From contig JAMWCD010000003.1 in NCBI GenBank assembly GCA_023818965.1, positions 62,001-126,000 of the forward strand: a DNA stretch of 64,000 bases. The letters are read 5' to 3'. Position 1 is the first letter of the stretch. Each line of letters begins with the position of its first letter. Below, piece after piece: positions 27,284 through 36,340 of this stretch. The position numbers and the translations under genes were made by a program. The notes beneath the pieces are model-generated. The model did not search any database. It had not been told where the DNA came from and saw only the letters and a list, made by a program, of their open reading frames with translations. The stretch comes from Candidatus Omnitrophota bacterium (GTDB lineage: Bacteria > Ratteibacteria > UBA8468 > B48-G9 > DTJG01).

Positions 27284-30200
27284 TCAAGATGGATTGCTTT
27301 GCGAAGTACAAGTATGACATCACTGATGTCTATATTTTGTTCAGAATTTAAATCAGCCAGATATCTTAATCTTTCTGTATATGGCAGATTATAGATCTGT
27401 TGATTTATCACCACTGGCAGTCCTATTGCCATTCTGAGACACAAAATAACATCCGAAATATCTACAATACCGTCTTCATTTATATCGCCCTTGAGTACTG
27501 AAGGGTTCATTTTAAAAACACAGATATTGTTTGTTTCATCAAATTCCCTTACATCATTTTCACTATCAACAATGAGATAAAAATAGAGATTTTCCTGAGA
27601 CATTCCTTCGGTATTCAGAAGAAAATTAATCTGCTCGATTTCACAGGGACCAAGCGTATCAATCGCCTTCTCAAACAACACATTTCCATCCTGCCTATCT
27701 CTAACAATCTTCACTGTAAATTGTTCTGCTGGTAATACACCAGTGTTTTGTATTGTCGCAGCAATAGAAAGTAAATTTTCTTTGATAAATGAAGCTGAAA
27801 TATGTTCTGCCTTTATATCCGGAAGAACAGTTTCAATCGATACAATCTTGTTTGTCCTGATTTCATTGTTAATCGTTTCTTCTGGATCAATTACTGCATA
27901 AAGAGTTACAGGACTCACGACATCAGGAACAATCCATTCAAAGGAAATTGTTTTCTCTTCACCCGGGACAAGAGATACTGTTGTACTGTAAATAACATCT
28001 CCCCTGCTTTCAGAATTTCCTTCATAGAAAAACACAGGTATATTCTGTATCACAGTGTTACCAGTATTTATTATTGTTGCATAGGTATCAGCAGAATTTC
28101 CGCAGGAAGGATTCCGCGGAGTTATAACAAAAGTTCCAGGAACAAAAGTAACATCAGTTTCAATCTCATGCATCAATAAAGCAAGGTTTGTTGAACCTTT
28201 TTTTCTTTCAGGTAAATTGATTTTTTTACCGGTCGACGTTGTTACTTTTTCCTCAATTACATTGATTTCAACCTTATCATATAGCCCTACAAGAAGTTCA
28301 TCCCCATAAAATGCAAATGCTGGTGAATTTTCTGTTTCAGGGTCAAATGTTAACCTCTGTGGCTTACCCCACATCGATGAAATTGGGTCATAGAAAACTG
28401 CAAAAATATCTGAACTGTATTGTGAAGGTTCACTCCACAGTAAAGCAATTCTTCCATTTGGACTTTTTGCCAGACGAAAAGACGCAAGGTTAGTGGAATA
28501 GAAATCTTCAAAATTGTAAATATTTTCAGGGTTGTTTACTGAAATGTATTTCATCAACATATTTTCCTTAAGCCACAAAAACGCGTATTTTTCTCCAATT
28601 TTTAAATAATGCACATTTACATCCGGTAGGTCATCATTGGTTAACCTTCTTGTCCAGTTTTGATTCCAATCCCTTCTGTTATTGTTCCAGTTACAATAAT
28701 AAATTTCCCTGTCATTAATTGTTGTTAAATCATTATCCATATCAACAGAAAAACAGGCATCTGCAAAGAACTTTCCAACTGCGTAGGAGTCGTAACAGAA
28801 ATCATAATTCAAAATTGGCTTATAAACCTTGTCAATCACTGTATATGGGTCCCAGTTTATTACTTCTTTAAAAACAATCTGTGGTTGCTGCCATTGATTT
28901 CCATTCCAGATTGAAGAATATACAACGTTAGGGTTTTCATTGTTACCAGTAATGTGATTATTCTGATTTGAAATCCACATCACCATAAGATTATTTCTGT
29001 CAGAACCTCTGATTTTCGGACTTCTGTCAAGGGAATTGTTATAAGTGATAACAAAAGGATTTGACCATGTTTTTGTTTGGGGATCATAAATGGAAACACA
29101 TATTTCAAGATTTTGTTTCATCAAGTCAAAAGATGCATCATCCTGCAATTGAACTTTTACATTTTCCCATGTGACTGCTGCAGAACCATCTTCAAAAACA
29201 ACAATATCAGGATGAAAATCTGCTGTTCCATCATCAGCAACTGAAACAGGCAAAGACCACTCATTGCCATCAAAATATGAAAACACAAGTTTTGTGCGAT
29301 TCAAAGAACTTCTTGAAGGGTCATCATACAACCACACTGCATAAAGATACTGTCCTGCTGATGCAATCGCTGGCTCTGAATAAGGAAATACATTTTCCTG
29401 TAATGTTGAATATTTTGTATAAGGAGTTTGTAATTTTGATACAATTGTCTTGCCCCCTGTAAATAATCCGTAATCAGGATGATTAATATAATCTCTGCTG
29501 ACAACTTTTGCGTTTGCTGTTAATTCAGGTATATGTTTTAACACTACCTTGCCACCAACAAGAGACCATGCCCAGTGAAGAAGTTCATTTTCCCACGAAA
29601 ACAGGAGTGCATAAACATTAAACCCAGCATTAAGATATATGGAAAGTTCATCAAGTGCAGGTTGCTGAGGGAATTGTAGTTCCATGTCAATCCCTCCACC
29701 AATCCACCCTTCAACTGCGAGCATTTCATCAACACCAGCCCCAAGAGAACCACGCACATATGGATTAATTGACAATTTTCCATTGAGTCCAAGAGGGTCA
29801 AAGGATGTTACACCAGCAAGGGCTTCTGCTTCAAGCGTAAAACCTGCTTTGGCATACATTGGAATCGGAACCGGTCCTGCCATAACAACAAATGGCCAGC
29901 TTTTTTTAAATTCTGCCTCACCATGAAGACCAATATACCCATCCAGGTCCCATTCCTTTAATGCAGGATAATATTGACCATCAATACTCACAAGTGGGTA
30001 AAGACTAAAAGAAAAACCAGCAAAAGTTCCTGATTCAATCTTTTCTTCTTTTTTTAATCCTTTGAAATCAAGACCGATTGAAGCACTACCATCACTCTTT
30101 ACCTCGCAGGAAATTGTTGGTATAAATTTAAAAAGTACAGGGTTTCCACCAAATAATGGAATGTCCGATGGAATCGAGTTACCATCAACTCCTTCATTAA

Positions 30201-32379
30201 AGAAATTAAAGTTTATACCAAAACTTGATTCAAAAGAAAAATAGGAACCACTAGCAACTGGAATAAATGAGAAAAATGGTATTTTTTTCATTATAACAAA
30301 ATTTGCCTTTTTTTCTTCAGAAATCGCACCTTCTTTTGATATCGCCTGAACTCTTAATTCACCTCCAACCCCGAATTCAGAACCCATATTGAAAGTTTGT
30401 TTTACTGTGTTTGATACCGCAGGAACTTCAATCACTCTTTTTGGTGTAATGAACTTAACCATAGAAGGAGTAAATGTTGCCCAATCAATATTTACAGTAA
30501 ATTCAACATTAAAATCAACACCATCAATAAAGAAATTATTTCCTTCGTATGGAGTAAAAATATCAAGAATTTGAATTGCTGTAAAATTTGATGGATAAAT
30601 AACAATGTTGCAATAAAGATTGCTTGACGCTGGTATTTCTACTGGTTTTGTAATTTCACAATATCCATCTTTACTCACCTTAACATCGTATGAACCAGCA
30701 TTTATCGGAGTAAAAATACATCTTCCCTGATTATCAGTAATATTTGACTGGTTATTAATTCTAACATTTGCACCATCAAGTGTCTTCCCGTTTGAGCCGT
30801 CATAAACAACTACCGTAAGTGCTGATTGATTGTTTCCTCCACCATTGCCTGTTAACCCACAAGTAATTAACCAGTCCATACTACCTGAACCCGATATGCC
30901 GAATGGAATTTTTATTGAAGCACTTCTCTTTCCATTCAACAAAGGTCTGAATTTGACAGTAAAATTGATTGTTTCTCCAGGGGCTATTGTTTTATTTGAA
31001 CAATCTTCTGTTAGAGAAAATTCCCCTGAAATAAAATTTTCACCTGAAAAACCTATTTGTCCAATTGTGTAAGAAACATTTGAAACATTGGTGAGAGAAA
31101 ATGTTTTATATGCACTTGAACCAAGATTTACATTACCAAAATCATAAAACGATGGCTGACATTTAACAAAAAAATTGTATATGCTGTTGCCTGTATTTGA
31201 ATTATCATGTCTGAATTTAGGGAAAGGACTGCCTTTTTGATAATCTGTATTCTCAGCATAAAATGCATAAACATATCCATCAATGGTAGTGATATATACA
31301 GTTCCATCAGGACCTATTGCAGGAGAAGACTTCATTTCATGACCAACATAATACTGCCACTTTACTGTTCTGAAATCAGGATTGAGAGCATAAAAATAAT
31401 AATCGTGACATGTTGTTTGATATGCAACTCCAAAATAAATTGTTCCATCTGAGCCAATCGCAGGACTACAACGCACTGCTCCTTGTGTAAAAAAAGTGGT
31501 TACAGGACTTCCATAACTAGGCGTACACATATCAATACGCGCATTATCACAACCAATAATTATTCGTCCATCCGATAGTATTACTGGTTGATAAACCCAT
31601 GATGACCTATCCATACCAGCCCATGTTTGCACACAATTACCTGAAATGGGTTCAATTTCTCTCAAATACCCTCTAGAATCTCCTACATAAATATGTCCAT
31701 TTGATCCAATAGCAGGCGTTCCCAGATCTGCAGGATCATCATAAGGATTTCCCGCTGCCCAGGGATATATTTGTCGCCATTTGAGTGTTCCATCACTATT
31801 AATAGCGTAAAGTGTCCGTGAAGTGATTCCTGAAACATAAATACAACCATCCAGTCCAATAACAGGAGGACTACGAAAGTTTTCATTAGCATGAATAGAA
31901 GCTTGATAAGACCAGATGATGTCACCGTCTACAGACATACAGTAAAGAACATTTCCATAAACGAGAAAAATTCTGCCATCACCTGTCACTGCGACAGGAT
32001 AATTAACTGGCATATTCCCAAAATATTTTGACCATTTTAAATGACCTTTTGGAGTTACAACATAAAGAGTGCCATTAAATCCACCAAAACAGATATTACC
32101 ATCAGGAAGTATAACCGGTGTTCCACCTCCTAAACCACAATCTAAACTTGTTCCTGCATCATACGACCAAATAATTTCACCGTTTTGAGGATTTACTGCC
32201 TTTAAACTACTACCACCGGTCACATAAACAGTACCATCTTTTGAAATAGCGACTGAAGGGATATAACCAGATTCATATTGTTTTACCCATTTGAGCGTAC
32301 CAGGAGTCCCAGAGAATACATCTGGTAGGATACAGAACCAGCAAAATACGACATAAATTAAAAAATGCCTGATATTCAT
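27280..32379 (-). CDS. Very large secreted PQQ-propeller / CARDB-like / dockerin protein
   Basis: About 1699 residues with a signal peptide ('FLIYVVFCWFCILPDVFSG'). In order: residues ~30-395, seven PQQ-type blades ('LKAVNPQNGEIIWSY', 'GHIYVGDSRGYL', 'GTVYITTIDGYVYAFY'); ~400-510, an ASPM/SPD2/Hydin-like domain ('FYDFGNVNLGSSAYKTFSLT', 'GETINFTVKFRP'); ~520-590, carboxypeptidase regulatory-like ('AGSYDVKVSKDGYCE'); ~600-1000, unrecognised beta-rich; ~1020-1430, sialidase-like repeats ('VVFEDGSAAVTWENV', 'GRIALLWSEPSQY'); two CARDB-like domains (~1440-1630, 'TNKIVSIETVLPDIKAEHIS'); and a type I dockerin at the end with two calcium loops ('GDINEDGIVDISDVILCLR', 'DLNSEQNIDISDVILVLRK'). The frame runs to 32430, but the promoter and signal peptide favour 32379. 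Confidence 0.87.
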   Translation of the reverse strand: MNIRHFLIYVVFCWFCILPDVFSGTPGTLKWVKQYESGYIPSVAISKDGTVYVTGGSSLKAVNPQNGEIIWSYDAGTSLDCGLGGGTPVILPDGNICFGGFNGTLYVVTPKGHLKWSKYFGNMPVNYPVAVTGDGRIFLVYGNVLYCMSVDGDIIWSYQASIHANENFRSPPVIGLDGCIYVSGITSRTLYAINSDGTLKWRQIYPWAAGNPYDDPADLGTPAIGSNGHIYVGDSRGYLREIEPISGNCVQTWAGMDRSSWVYQPVILSDGRIIIGCDNARIDMCTPSYGSPVTTFFTQGAVRCSPAIGSDGTIYFGVAYQTTCHDYYFYALNPDFRTVKWQYYVGHEMKSSPAIGPDGTVYITTIDGYVYAFYAENTDYQKGSPFPKFRHDNSNTGNSIYNFFVKCQPSFYDFGNVNLGSSAYKTFSLTNVSNVSYTIGQIGFSGENFISGEFSLTEDCSNKTIAPGETINFTVKFRPLLNGKRSASIKIPFGISGSGSMDWLITCGLTGNGGGNNQSALTVVVYDGSNGKTLDGANVRINNQSNITDNQGRCIFTPINAGSYDVKVSKDGYCEITKPVEIPASSNLYCNIVIYPSNFTAIQILDIFTPYEGNNFFIDGVDFNVEFTVNIDWATFTPSMVKFITPKRVIEVPAVSNTVKQTFNMGSEFGVGGELRVQAISKEGAISEEKKANFVIMKKIPFFSFIPVASGSYFSFESSFGINFNFFNEGVDGNSIPSDIPLFGGNPVLFKFIPTISCEVKSDGSASIGLDFKGLKKEEKIESGTFAGFSFSLYPLVSIDGQYYPALKEWDLDGYIGLHGEAEFKKSWPFVVMAGPVPIPMYAKAGFTLEAEALAGVTSFDPLGLNGKLSINPYVRGSLGAGVDEMLAVEGWIGGGIDMELQFPQQPALDELSIYLNAGFNVYALLFSWENELLHWAWSLVGGKVVLKHIPELTANAKVVSRDYINHPDYGLFTGGKTIVSKLQTPYTKYSTLQENVFPYSEPAIASAGQYLYAVWLYDDPSRSSLNRTKLVFSYFDGNEWSLPVSVADDGTADFHPDIVVFEDGSAAVTWENVKVQLQDDASFDLMKQNLEICVSIYDPQTKTWSNPFVITYNNSLDRSPKIRGSDRNNLMVMWISNQNNHITGNNENPNVVYSSIWNGNQWQQPQIVFKEVINWDPYTVIDKVYKPILNYDFCYDSYAVGKFFADACFSVDMDNDLTTINDREIYYCNWNNNRRDWNQNWTRRLTNDDLPDVNVHYLKIGEKYAFLWLKENMLMKYISVNNPENIYNFEDFYSTNLASFRLAKSPNGRIALLWSEPSQYSSDIFAVFYDPISSMWGKPQRLTFDPETENSPAFAFYGDELLVGLYDKVEINVIEEKVTTSTGKKINLPERKKGSTNLALLMHEIETDVTFVPGTFVITPRNPSCGNSADTYATIINTGNTVIQNIPVFFYEGNSESRGDVIYSTTVSLVPGEEKTISFEWIVPDVVSPVTLYAVIDPEETINNEIRTNKIVSIETVLPDIKAEHISASFIKENLLSIAATIQNTGVLPAEQFTVKIVRDRQDGNVLFEKAIDTLGPCEIEQINFLLNTEGMSQENLYFYLIVDSENDVREFDETNNICVFKMNPSVLKGDINEDGIVDISDVILCLRMAIGLPVVINQQIYNLPYTERLRYLADLNSEQNIDISDVILVLRKAIHLD

Positions 32380-32425
32380 CTCCGTTTCTTTTATAACACA
32401 AGTTTTAAAGAAGTCAAGTACAATT
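32380..32425. repeat. 46-bp direct repeat, copy A, at the left end of a ~3-kb insert
   Basis: Matches copy B (35347-35392) in the same orientation at 44 of 46 positions, with 41 of the bases (32380-32420) differing once. On the minus strand it holds a promoter and GGAG just before the ATG of the large dockerin gene. Confidence 0.88.
32390..32417 (-). promoter_or_regulatory. Promoter of the large dockerin gene
   Basis: TTGACT (32412-32417), 16 bp, TATAAA (32390-32395) on the minus strand. The start point would be about 32383, leaving only ~4 bases (GGAG) before the ATG at 32379. Lies entirely within direct repeat copy A. Confidence 0.6.
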
Positions 32426-33200
32426 GTCATAATTGTGTAGTTTGAACGATAAAATGTTGTATTTTACCAGGGTAACTTGTCAATAAATTGGTCATCATGC
32501 CATACCCTGATTTTTTATCCTCAAAATCTGTCTTGTGGATAAAAATAATTGCCTTTCTGCCTGTCTCTCTGTAATTACTCCAGAGACCAAAAGATTCATT
32601 ACTTCAAACAGTTTCTCTATCTTTACTGAATATATCTTTCAAGTCAAGGACGACATTTTATCTTTTAAATATACGACATTCTATCTTTTAAACAACATCC
32701 CTGATGAGACAATGAATGAGATGAAAGAGTTATGTATGACCCAGAGTAAAAAAGGGATTCTTTATGATGTTGTAAATAACTTAAGCGAGAAAGAGAAAGG
32801 CAGGATGGTGGAGAACATCCACAGAATAAGAGAGGTAATAAGGAATAGTGCAAAAGGTATAAACATTAAAAAGGAGCGGTATGAAACAAAGCGACTTATA
32901 TCAAGCTGTATCGCCTCATCCTGAGAAATGATATTTGTGATTGAAAGCAATAGATTAAAAGGATACGAGGATGTTTCCAGGTCATTAAAGAAGTATCTTG
33001 ACCCTGCTGTGGATAAAATAATCCATCTGTTGAATAATATAGAAGGTGCATTGTATAAAAATTGATAAGTACTTGCTCAACGAGATTAAGTGGACATTTG
33101 CTGCGTTTTATCAGGTCTTTAGAAACCATATTAATGTTCCTTATCTCTTTAAACCCTTAATTTTTCGGGAAGAATTACATGCCTATTTTTAGGTATCCAT
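32421..33200. pseudogene. Insert segment with unrecognised, apparently decayed reading frames
   Basis: The plus strand has a GTG-started frame of 129 codons (32535-32924: 'TEYIFQVKDDILSFKYTTFY', 'EKEKGRMVENIHRIREVI'), followed in other frames by short pieces ('ESNRLKGYEDVSRSLKKYLD' near 32945, 'NEIKWTFAAFYQVFRNHINV' near 33075) broken by stops. The pieces have protein-like composition and could be one gene with frameshifts. No family is recognised, and there is no good ribosome site. It lies between direct repeat copy A and the Fe-S gene, so it belongs to the inserted segment. Confidence 0.35.
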
Positions 33201-33737
33201 TTAATAAAAATCAGGGGTTTTATAACCAGAACTTTTAAGTAATTCAAACAATATCTTTCTTTTCTCATCATAGGCTGGCAGAAATATTTCCTTACAATTA
33301 ATAATATTTTTCTCCTCATTCACAACCTTAACGGCAAATGCAAGGCAAGTATTTTCTTCACATTTTCCACAATTTATCCGGGGAAGAAGCTTATACACAT
33401 GTAACACCTCAAGTTTAACCCTCCTTTTATATTCCGGCTTTATCTTATCTTTGTTTTTTCTACAATATTCAATATTTTCTTTCAACCAATCTATTACTTC
33501 TTTCGCATCCTTTTCATTATCAATCTTTCCTGCTAAAATTCTATTGGGATAAATTGTGATTATTCTTTCTCCTTTTGTAACTGTAAGAGATTTTCCTGCG
33601 TGGTTGTAAATTGCCGTTGGTAATATTGCATTTAAATATGGCAGAATTTCGTCTATATTCTCATCAATTAAGGCAACGAATCTTATTTTTCCAGGGTCAG
33701 CAATACAGGGCATTATTCTTTCAATCGTTATTTCCAT
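33201..33737 (-). CDS. (Fe-S)-binding domain protein
   Basis: A 178-residue protein. The C-terminal third has 'RINCGKCEENTCLAFAVKVV' and a further Cys in 'IINCKEIFLP', the C-x2-C-x4-C...C pattern of the small 4Fe-4S domain found in the gamma subunit of CO dehydrogenase/acetyl-CoA synthase and in many single-domain proteins. The N-terminal part ('RIMPCIADPGKIRFVALID', 'LPTAIYNHAGKSLTVTKGER') is an alpha/beta domain usually found with it in anaerobes. Start chosen at 33737, with GGGAG five bases upstream; the frame is open to 33752. It overlaps the 61-residue gene by 17 bases. Third gene of the permease operon; role may be redox or metal handling. Confidence 0.72.
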   Translation of the reverse strand: MEITIERIMPCIADPGKIRFVALIDENIDEILPYLNAILPTAIYNHAGKSLTVTKGERIITIYPNRILAGKIDNEKDAKEVIDWLKENIEYCRKNKDKIKPEYKRRVKLEVLHVYKLLPRINCGKCEENTCLAFAVKVVNEEKNIINCKEIFLPAYDEKRKILFELLKSSGYKTPDFY

Positions 33738-33906
33738 TTTTCTCCCAGGCATGACTTGTTTTACAGTGTGATTTTTCTCTTTCTTTAATAATTTTGTATA
33801 TTCTTCTTAAAAACTTTAATGCCTCTTCTTTATTTTCATCAATAACAACTCTTTCGATTTCAATCATATCCTTTTCTTCAAATTCAATAACCTCTTTCCT
33901 TTTCAT
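33721..33906 (-). CDS. Small acidic/basic hypothetical protein
   Basis: A 61-residue protein with no family I know. It is mainly helical and highly charged ('VVIDENKEEALKFLRRIYKI', 'KEREKSHCKTSHAWEKNG'), with a C-terminal His-x-Cys...His set (HCKTSHAW) that could hold a metal. Between the permease (12 bp upstream) and the Fe-S protein (overlap), so it is likely translated with them. In similar permease operons a small partner often sits here, which supports it being real, though coding by such a short frame is not certain. Confidence 0.55.
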   Translation of the reverse strand: MKRKEVIEFEEKDMIEIERVVIDENKEEALKFLRRIYKIIKEREKSHCKTSHAWEKNGNND

Positions 33907-33918
33907 TTTTGTAAAAAC

Positions 33919-34902
33919 CTACATTTCAATTTTCCTTTTGAAATGAAAGGTTCTTAATATCAGAATCATAAGCAGACAGGATGACAGGACCTTTAACCAC
34001 AAAGGTAAAAATCTGTTCCGGTGGATATGCAATATTTCCCTGAACTGAAATGTCCACAGATGGTCAATAAGTAAGCCAAAGATAACCGCCCATAACACAA
34101 TTGAGAACAGATAAATAAAAAAGTTCTTTCTGCCAAGTTTACCAAAGACAAACATCCGTGTTGCTGAATTCGTTGCCGGTCTGGTAAGCAGAATGACAAA
34201 TCCTGCTCCGGGAGACATACCTTTTAATATCAATGAAGCAGCAATGGGAATAAAGCCCATTACACATAAATAAAGTGGAATACCTATAAGTAACATTAAG
34301 GGATAGGAATATAAAGATTTCCCGAGATACCTTGAGACCATATCCTCAGGAACAAAAGTAGAGATTATGCCACCTATAATAATACCTGCAAGTATCCACT
34401 TACCTGTGTCTTCTATAAACTCAAAAAAACCATATCTAAAGGCAGTTCTTATTTTTTCATCAAAAGAGTGCGTATGGACATTCTCTTTCTCGCATATGTT
34501 ACAGGTACAGTTATCTGGTTTTTTATCGTGGTTTTTGTCTTTATTGCCAAATCTATTTACAAGTAAGCCAGCGAAAATTCCTGAAAAGATAGCACAGCTA
34601 GGTCTGATGATTGCTAAGAGCCGTCCCAAAAGAAAATAGGTAAAAAGGATTGAGTCAACACCTGTGGGAGGAGTAAAGATTAAAAAAGAGATAGTAAAAC
34701 CATTACTTGCACCTTCTTTTTTGATATGCGTAGCAACAGGGATGAGACCACAGCAACCTACGAGGAAAGGAATTCCTATAGGGGTAGATTTCAGGATAGA
34801 TAAAAAACTTGAAGGTGATAGGTGATAATAAATTTGCTCCTGGGCTATCAAGACCTTTAATATCCCTGCAATTAAAAAACCAGAAAATAGATAAAAACTC
34901 AT
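33919..34902 (-). CDS. Permease of the SO_0444/ArsP-like family (metal or metalloid efflux)
   Basis: A 327-residue membrane protein, two halves of four or five helices. Half one has 'FLVGCCGLIPVATHIKKEGA' (cf. LCSCGVIP in the family) and 'ISFLIFTPPTGVDSILFTYF'; half two has 'FIPIAASLILKGMSPGAGF' and 'LLTRPATNSATRMFVFGKLG'. Between them is a soluble loop with 'CTCNICEKENVHTHSF', three Cys and two His, probably a metal-binding site. The chain begins at 'FSGFLIAGILKVLI', about one helix shorter than relatives; a stop lies four codons upstream, so the N-terminus may be truncated. Likely exports copper, zinc or arsenical species. First gene of a three-gene operon within the insert. Confidence 0.78.
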   Translation of the reverse strand: MSFYLFSGFLIAGILKVLIAQEQIYYHLSPSSFLSILKSTPIGIPFLVGCCGLIPVATHIKKEGASNGFTISFLIFTPPTGVDSILFTYFLLGRLLAIIRPSCAIFSGIFAGLLVNRFGNKDKNHDKKPDNCTCNICEKENVHTHSFDEKIRTAFRYGFFEFIEDTGKWILAGIIIGGIISTFVPEDMVSRYLGKSLYSYPLMLLIGIPLYLCVMGFIPIAASLILKGMSPGAGFVILLTRPATNSATRMFVFGKLGRKNFFIYLFSIVLWAVIFGLLIDHLWTFQFREILHIHRNRFLPLWLKVLSSCLLMILILRTFHFKRKIEM

Positions 34903-35346
34903 CTCATTTATTTATAAAATGTCCTGTTTCACTCAAAAATTTATTGAACATTGTTACCGCCTTCCATAAGTCCTTTTATTGAAGAGATATTGCCAACTCT
35001 TACAACTCAGGTTTAAAACCAGTGTTTAGTTCTTATACATATCTTTGCCAGCATAAGCATAACAAGAACATCTATAAGCACGTCTAAACAGTTGCTAATG
35101 CTGCTCCTGAACTTAAACCTAACAGAACCGTTGCGGTTGTATTTATTTACCCCATCTAATCTTACTTGTCAAATCTTGTCTCCGAACTAATTTTTCAACA
35201 TGCAGAGTTGTCTTTTAAATAATATCATAGAAAAACTTTTGCAGGGAAAATCTTTTGCCAGATAAATCTGACCAGGAGATAAAAAACAACTTAATTATGA
35301 AACCACCTTAAATTTTTTCTTTTTGACGGGGCTTAGCAAGGACTTA
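34903..35346. other. Non-coding right part of the insert, with a gene fragment
   Basis: No intact gene. On the minus strand 35013-35168 is an open stretch without start codon, read as 'RNGSVRFKFRSSISNCLDVL' and continuing hydrophobic to a TAA; this looks like the C-terminal remnant of a protein, perhaps of a mobile element, but I cannot name it. No terminal inverted repeats are evident at the edges of the insert. Confidence 0.35.
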
Positions 35347-35392
35347 CTCCATTTCTTTTATAACACAAGTTTTAAAGAAGTCAAGTATAATT
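35347..35392. repeat. 46-bp direct repeat, copy B, at the right end of the insert
   Basis: Same orientation as copy A, two mismatches. It overlaps the last four codons of the SGNH hydrolase gene, whose TGA stop lies inside the repeat's TTGACT box. Confidence 0.88.
35357..35384 (-). promoter_or_regulatory. Duplicated promoter, now facing the permease operon
   Basis: TTGACT (35379-35384), 16 bp, TATAAA (35357-35362), identical boxes to those before the large dockerin gene. It points toward the permease gene, about 450 bp away with no other promoter seen between. Confidence 0.5.
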
Positions 35393-36319
35393 TTTTATAA
35401 TGGCATTTGCAAGATTAACTCCATAGATAAGATGACCTGTTTCGTTCGGATGAATGCCATCAACAAAATAAAAATTGTTATGGGGAACAAGAGAAAGACC
35501 ATCAATAACATTACATCCTGTTGATTGTGCTATGTTTTCAATAATGTTTCTTACATCCTGAAGATTTCCTGCTGCCTTTGTCTGGTCTTCAACATTTGTC
35601 CATACTGGAGTAATAACAAAAATTTTGCTTTGATGAAAAACTTTTTTCAATTTTTCAAGATATGAAAATACTGATTTTTCAATTTTCTCAATTGTAAAAT
35701 CTCTATACCAGTCATTTACTCCATATGCAACAGTAATAATGTCAGGTTGAAAAGGAAAATTTTCATCACTGGTTTTTTCATCAAATATCTGTCCACCAAC
35801 ACCCTGATTGATTAAATCAGCATTCAAAATTTTTGCAGTAATAACTGGAAATGTACAAAAAGGAAAAACAGCATCCATTCCCTGTGTGATTGAATCACCA
35901 AGACAGAGCAATTTTTTTTCTGGGCTTTTCAGTGGCTGCCCTTCTGCACTGAAAGATAAAATCTCAATTGCAACAGAAACAGGAAGATAGAGTTTTATTT
36001 TTCTTGTTTTTTCATCAGAAAACTGGAAAAGTTTCAATTTCATCTTTTTCATTTCTGGCAATAAATCAATTCTTATTGATTTTATAACCCTGTCATCAAC
36101 TTCCAAATCAAAACCTAAATAATTTCTTGCTCTTCCTTTGATTATAAACTCAATCTCAATGACTTTTGATTTACTCTCGACTCCAATAAATGCTCCTGAA
36201 AGGCAGGCTGCCCTGATTTCAGCACTTTGCCCGCACGAGCGATAATAATTCAATTGTGCCTCTGTAAAACGATTCAATGACCCTGGTAATACTCCACAAA
36301 CAAAATCTGGATTAATCAT
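35381..36319 (-). CDS. SGNH/GDSL-family esterase
   Basis: A 312-residue cytosolic-looking protein (no signal peptide). A beta-rich N-terminal domain of ~120 residues ('GAFIGVESKSKVIEIEFIIK') precedes the SGNH fold: block I 'LCLGDSITQGMD' with the nucleophile Ser, block II 'NQGVGGQI', block III 'VAYGVNDWY', block V 'DGIHPNETGH' with Asp and His. This two-domain layout is known from carbohydrate esterases of CE2/CE3-like type, which take acetyl groups off sugars. Ribosome site GGAGG precedes the ATG. It follows araM by 21 bases on the same strand. Confidence 0.85.
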   Translation of the reverse strand: MINPDFVCGVLPGSLNRFTEAQLNYYRSCGQSAEIRAACLSGAFIGVESKSKVIEIEFIIKGRARNYLGFDLEVDDRVIKSIRIDLLPEMKKMKLKLFQFSDEKTRKIKLYLPVSVAIEILSFSAEGQPLKSPEKKLLCLGDSITQGMDAVFPFCTFPVITAKILNADLINQGVGGQIFDEKTSDENFPFQPDIITVAYGVNDWYRDFTIEKIEKSVFSYLEKLKKVFHQSKIFVITPVWTNVEDQTKAAGNLQDVRNIIENIAQSTGCNVIDGLSLVPHNNFYFVDGIHPNETGHLIYGVNLANAIIKNYT

Positions 36320-36340
36320 AATTCCTCCATTTTAAAAGAA

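Noticed and set aside
32380-35392. Ordinary insertion sequence with short target duplication.
   Set aside because: The repeat is 46 bp, there is no intact transposase and no terminal inverted repeat, so a simple transposon is not supported.
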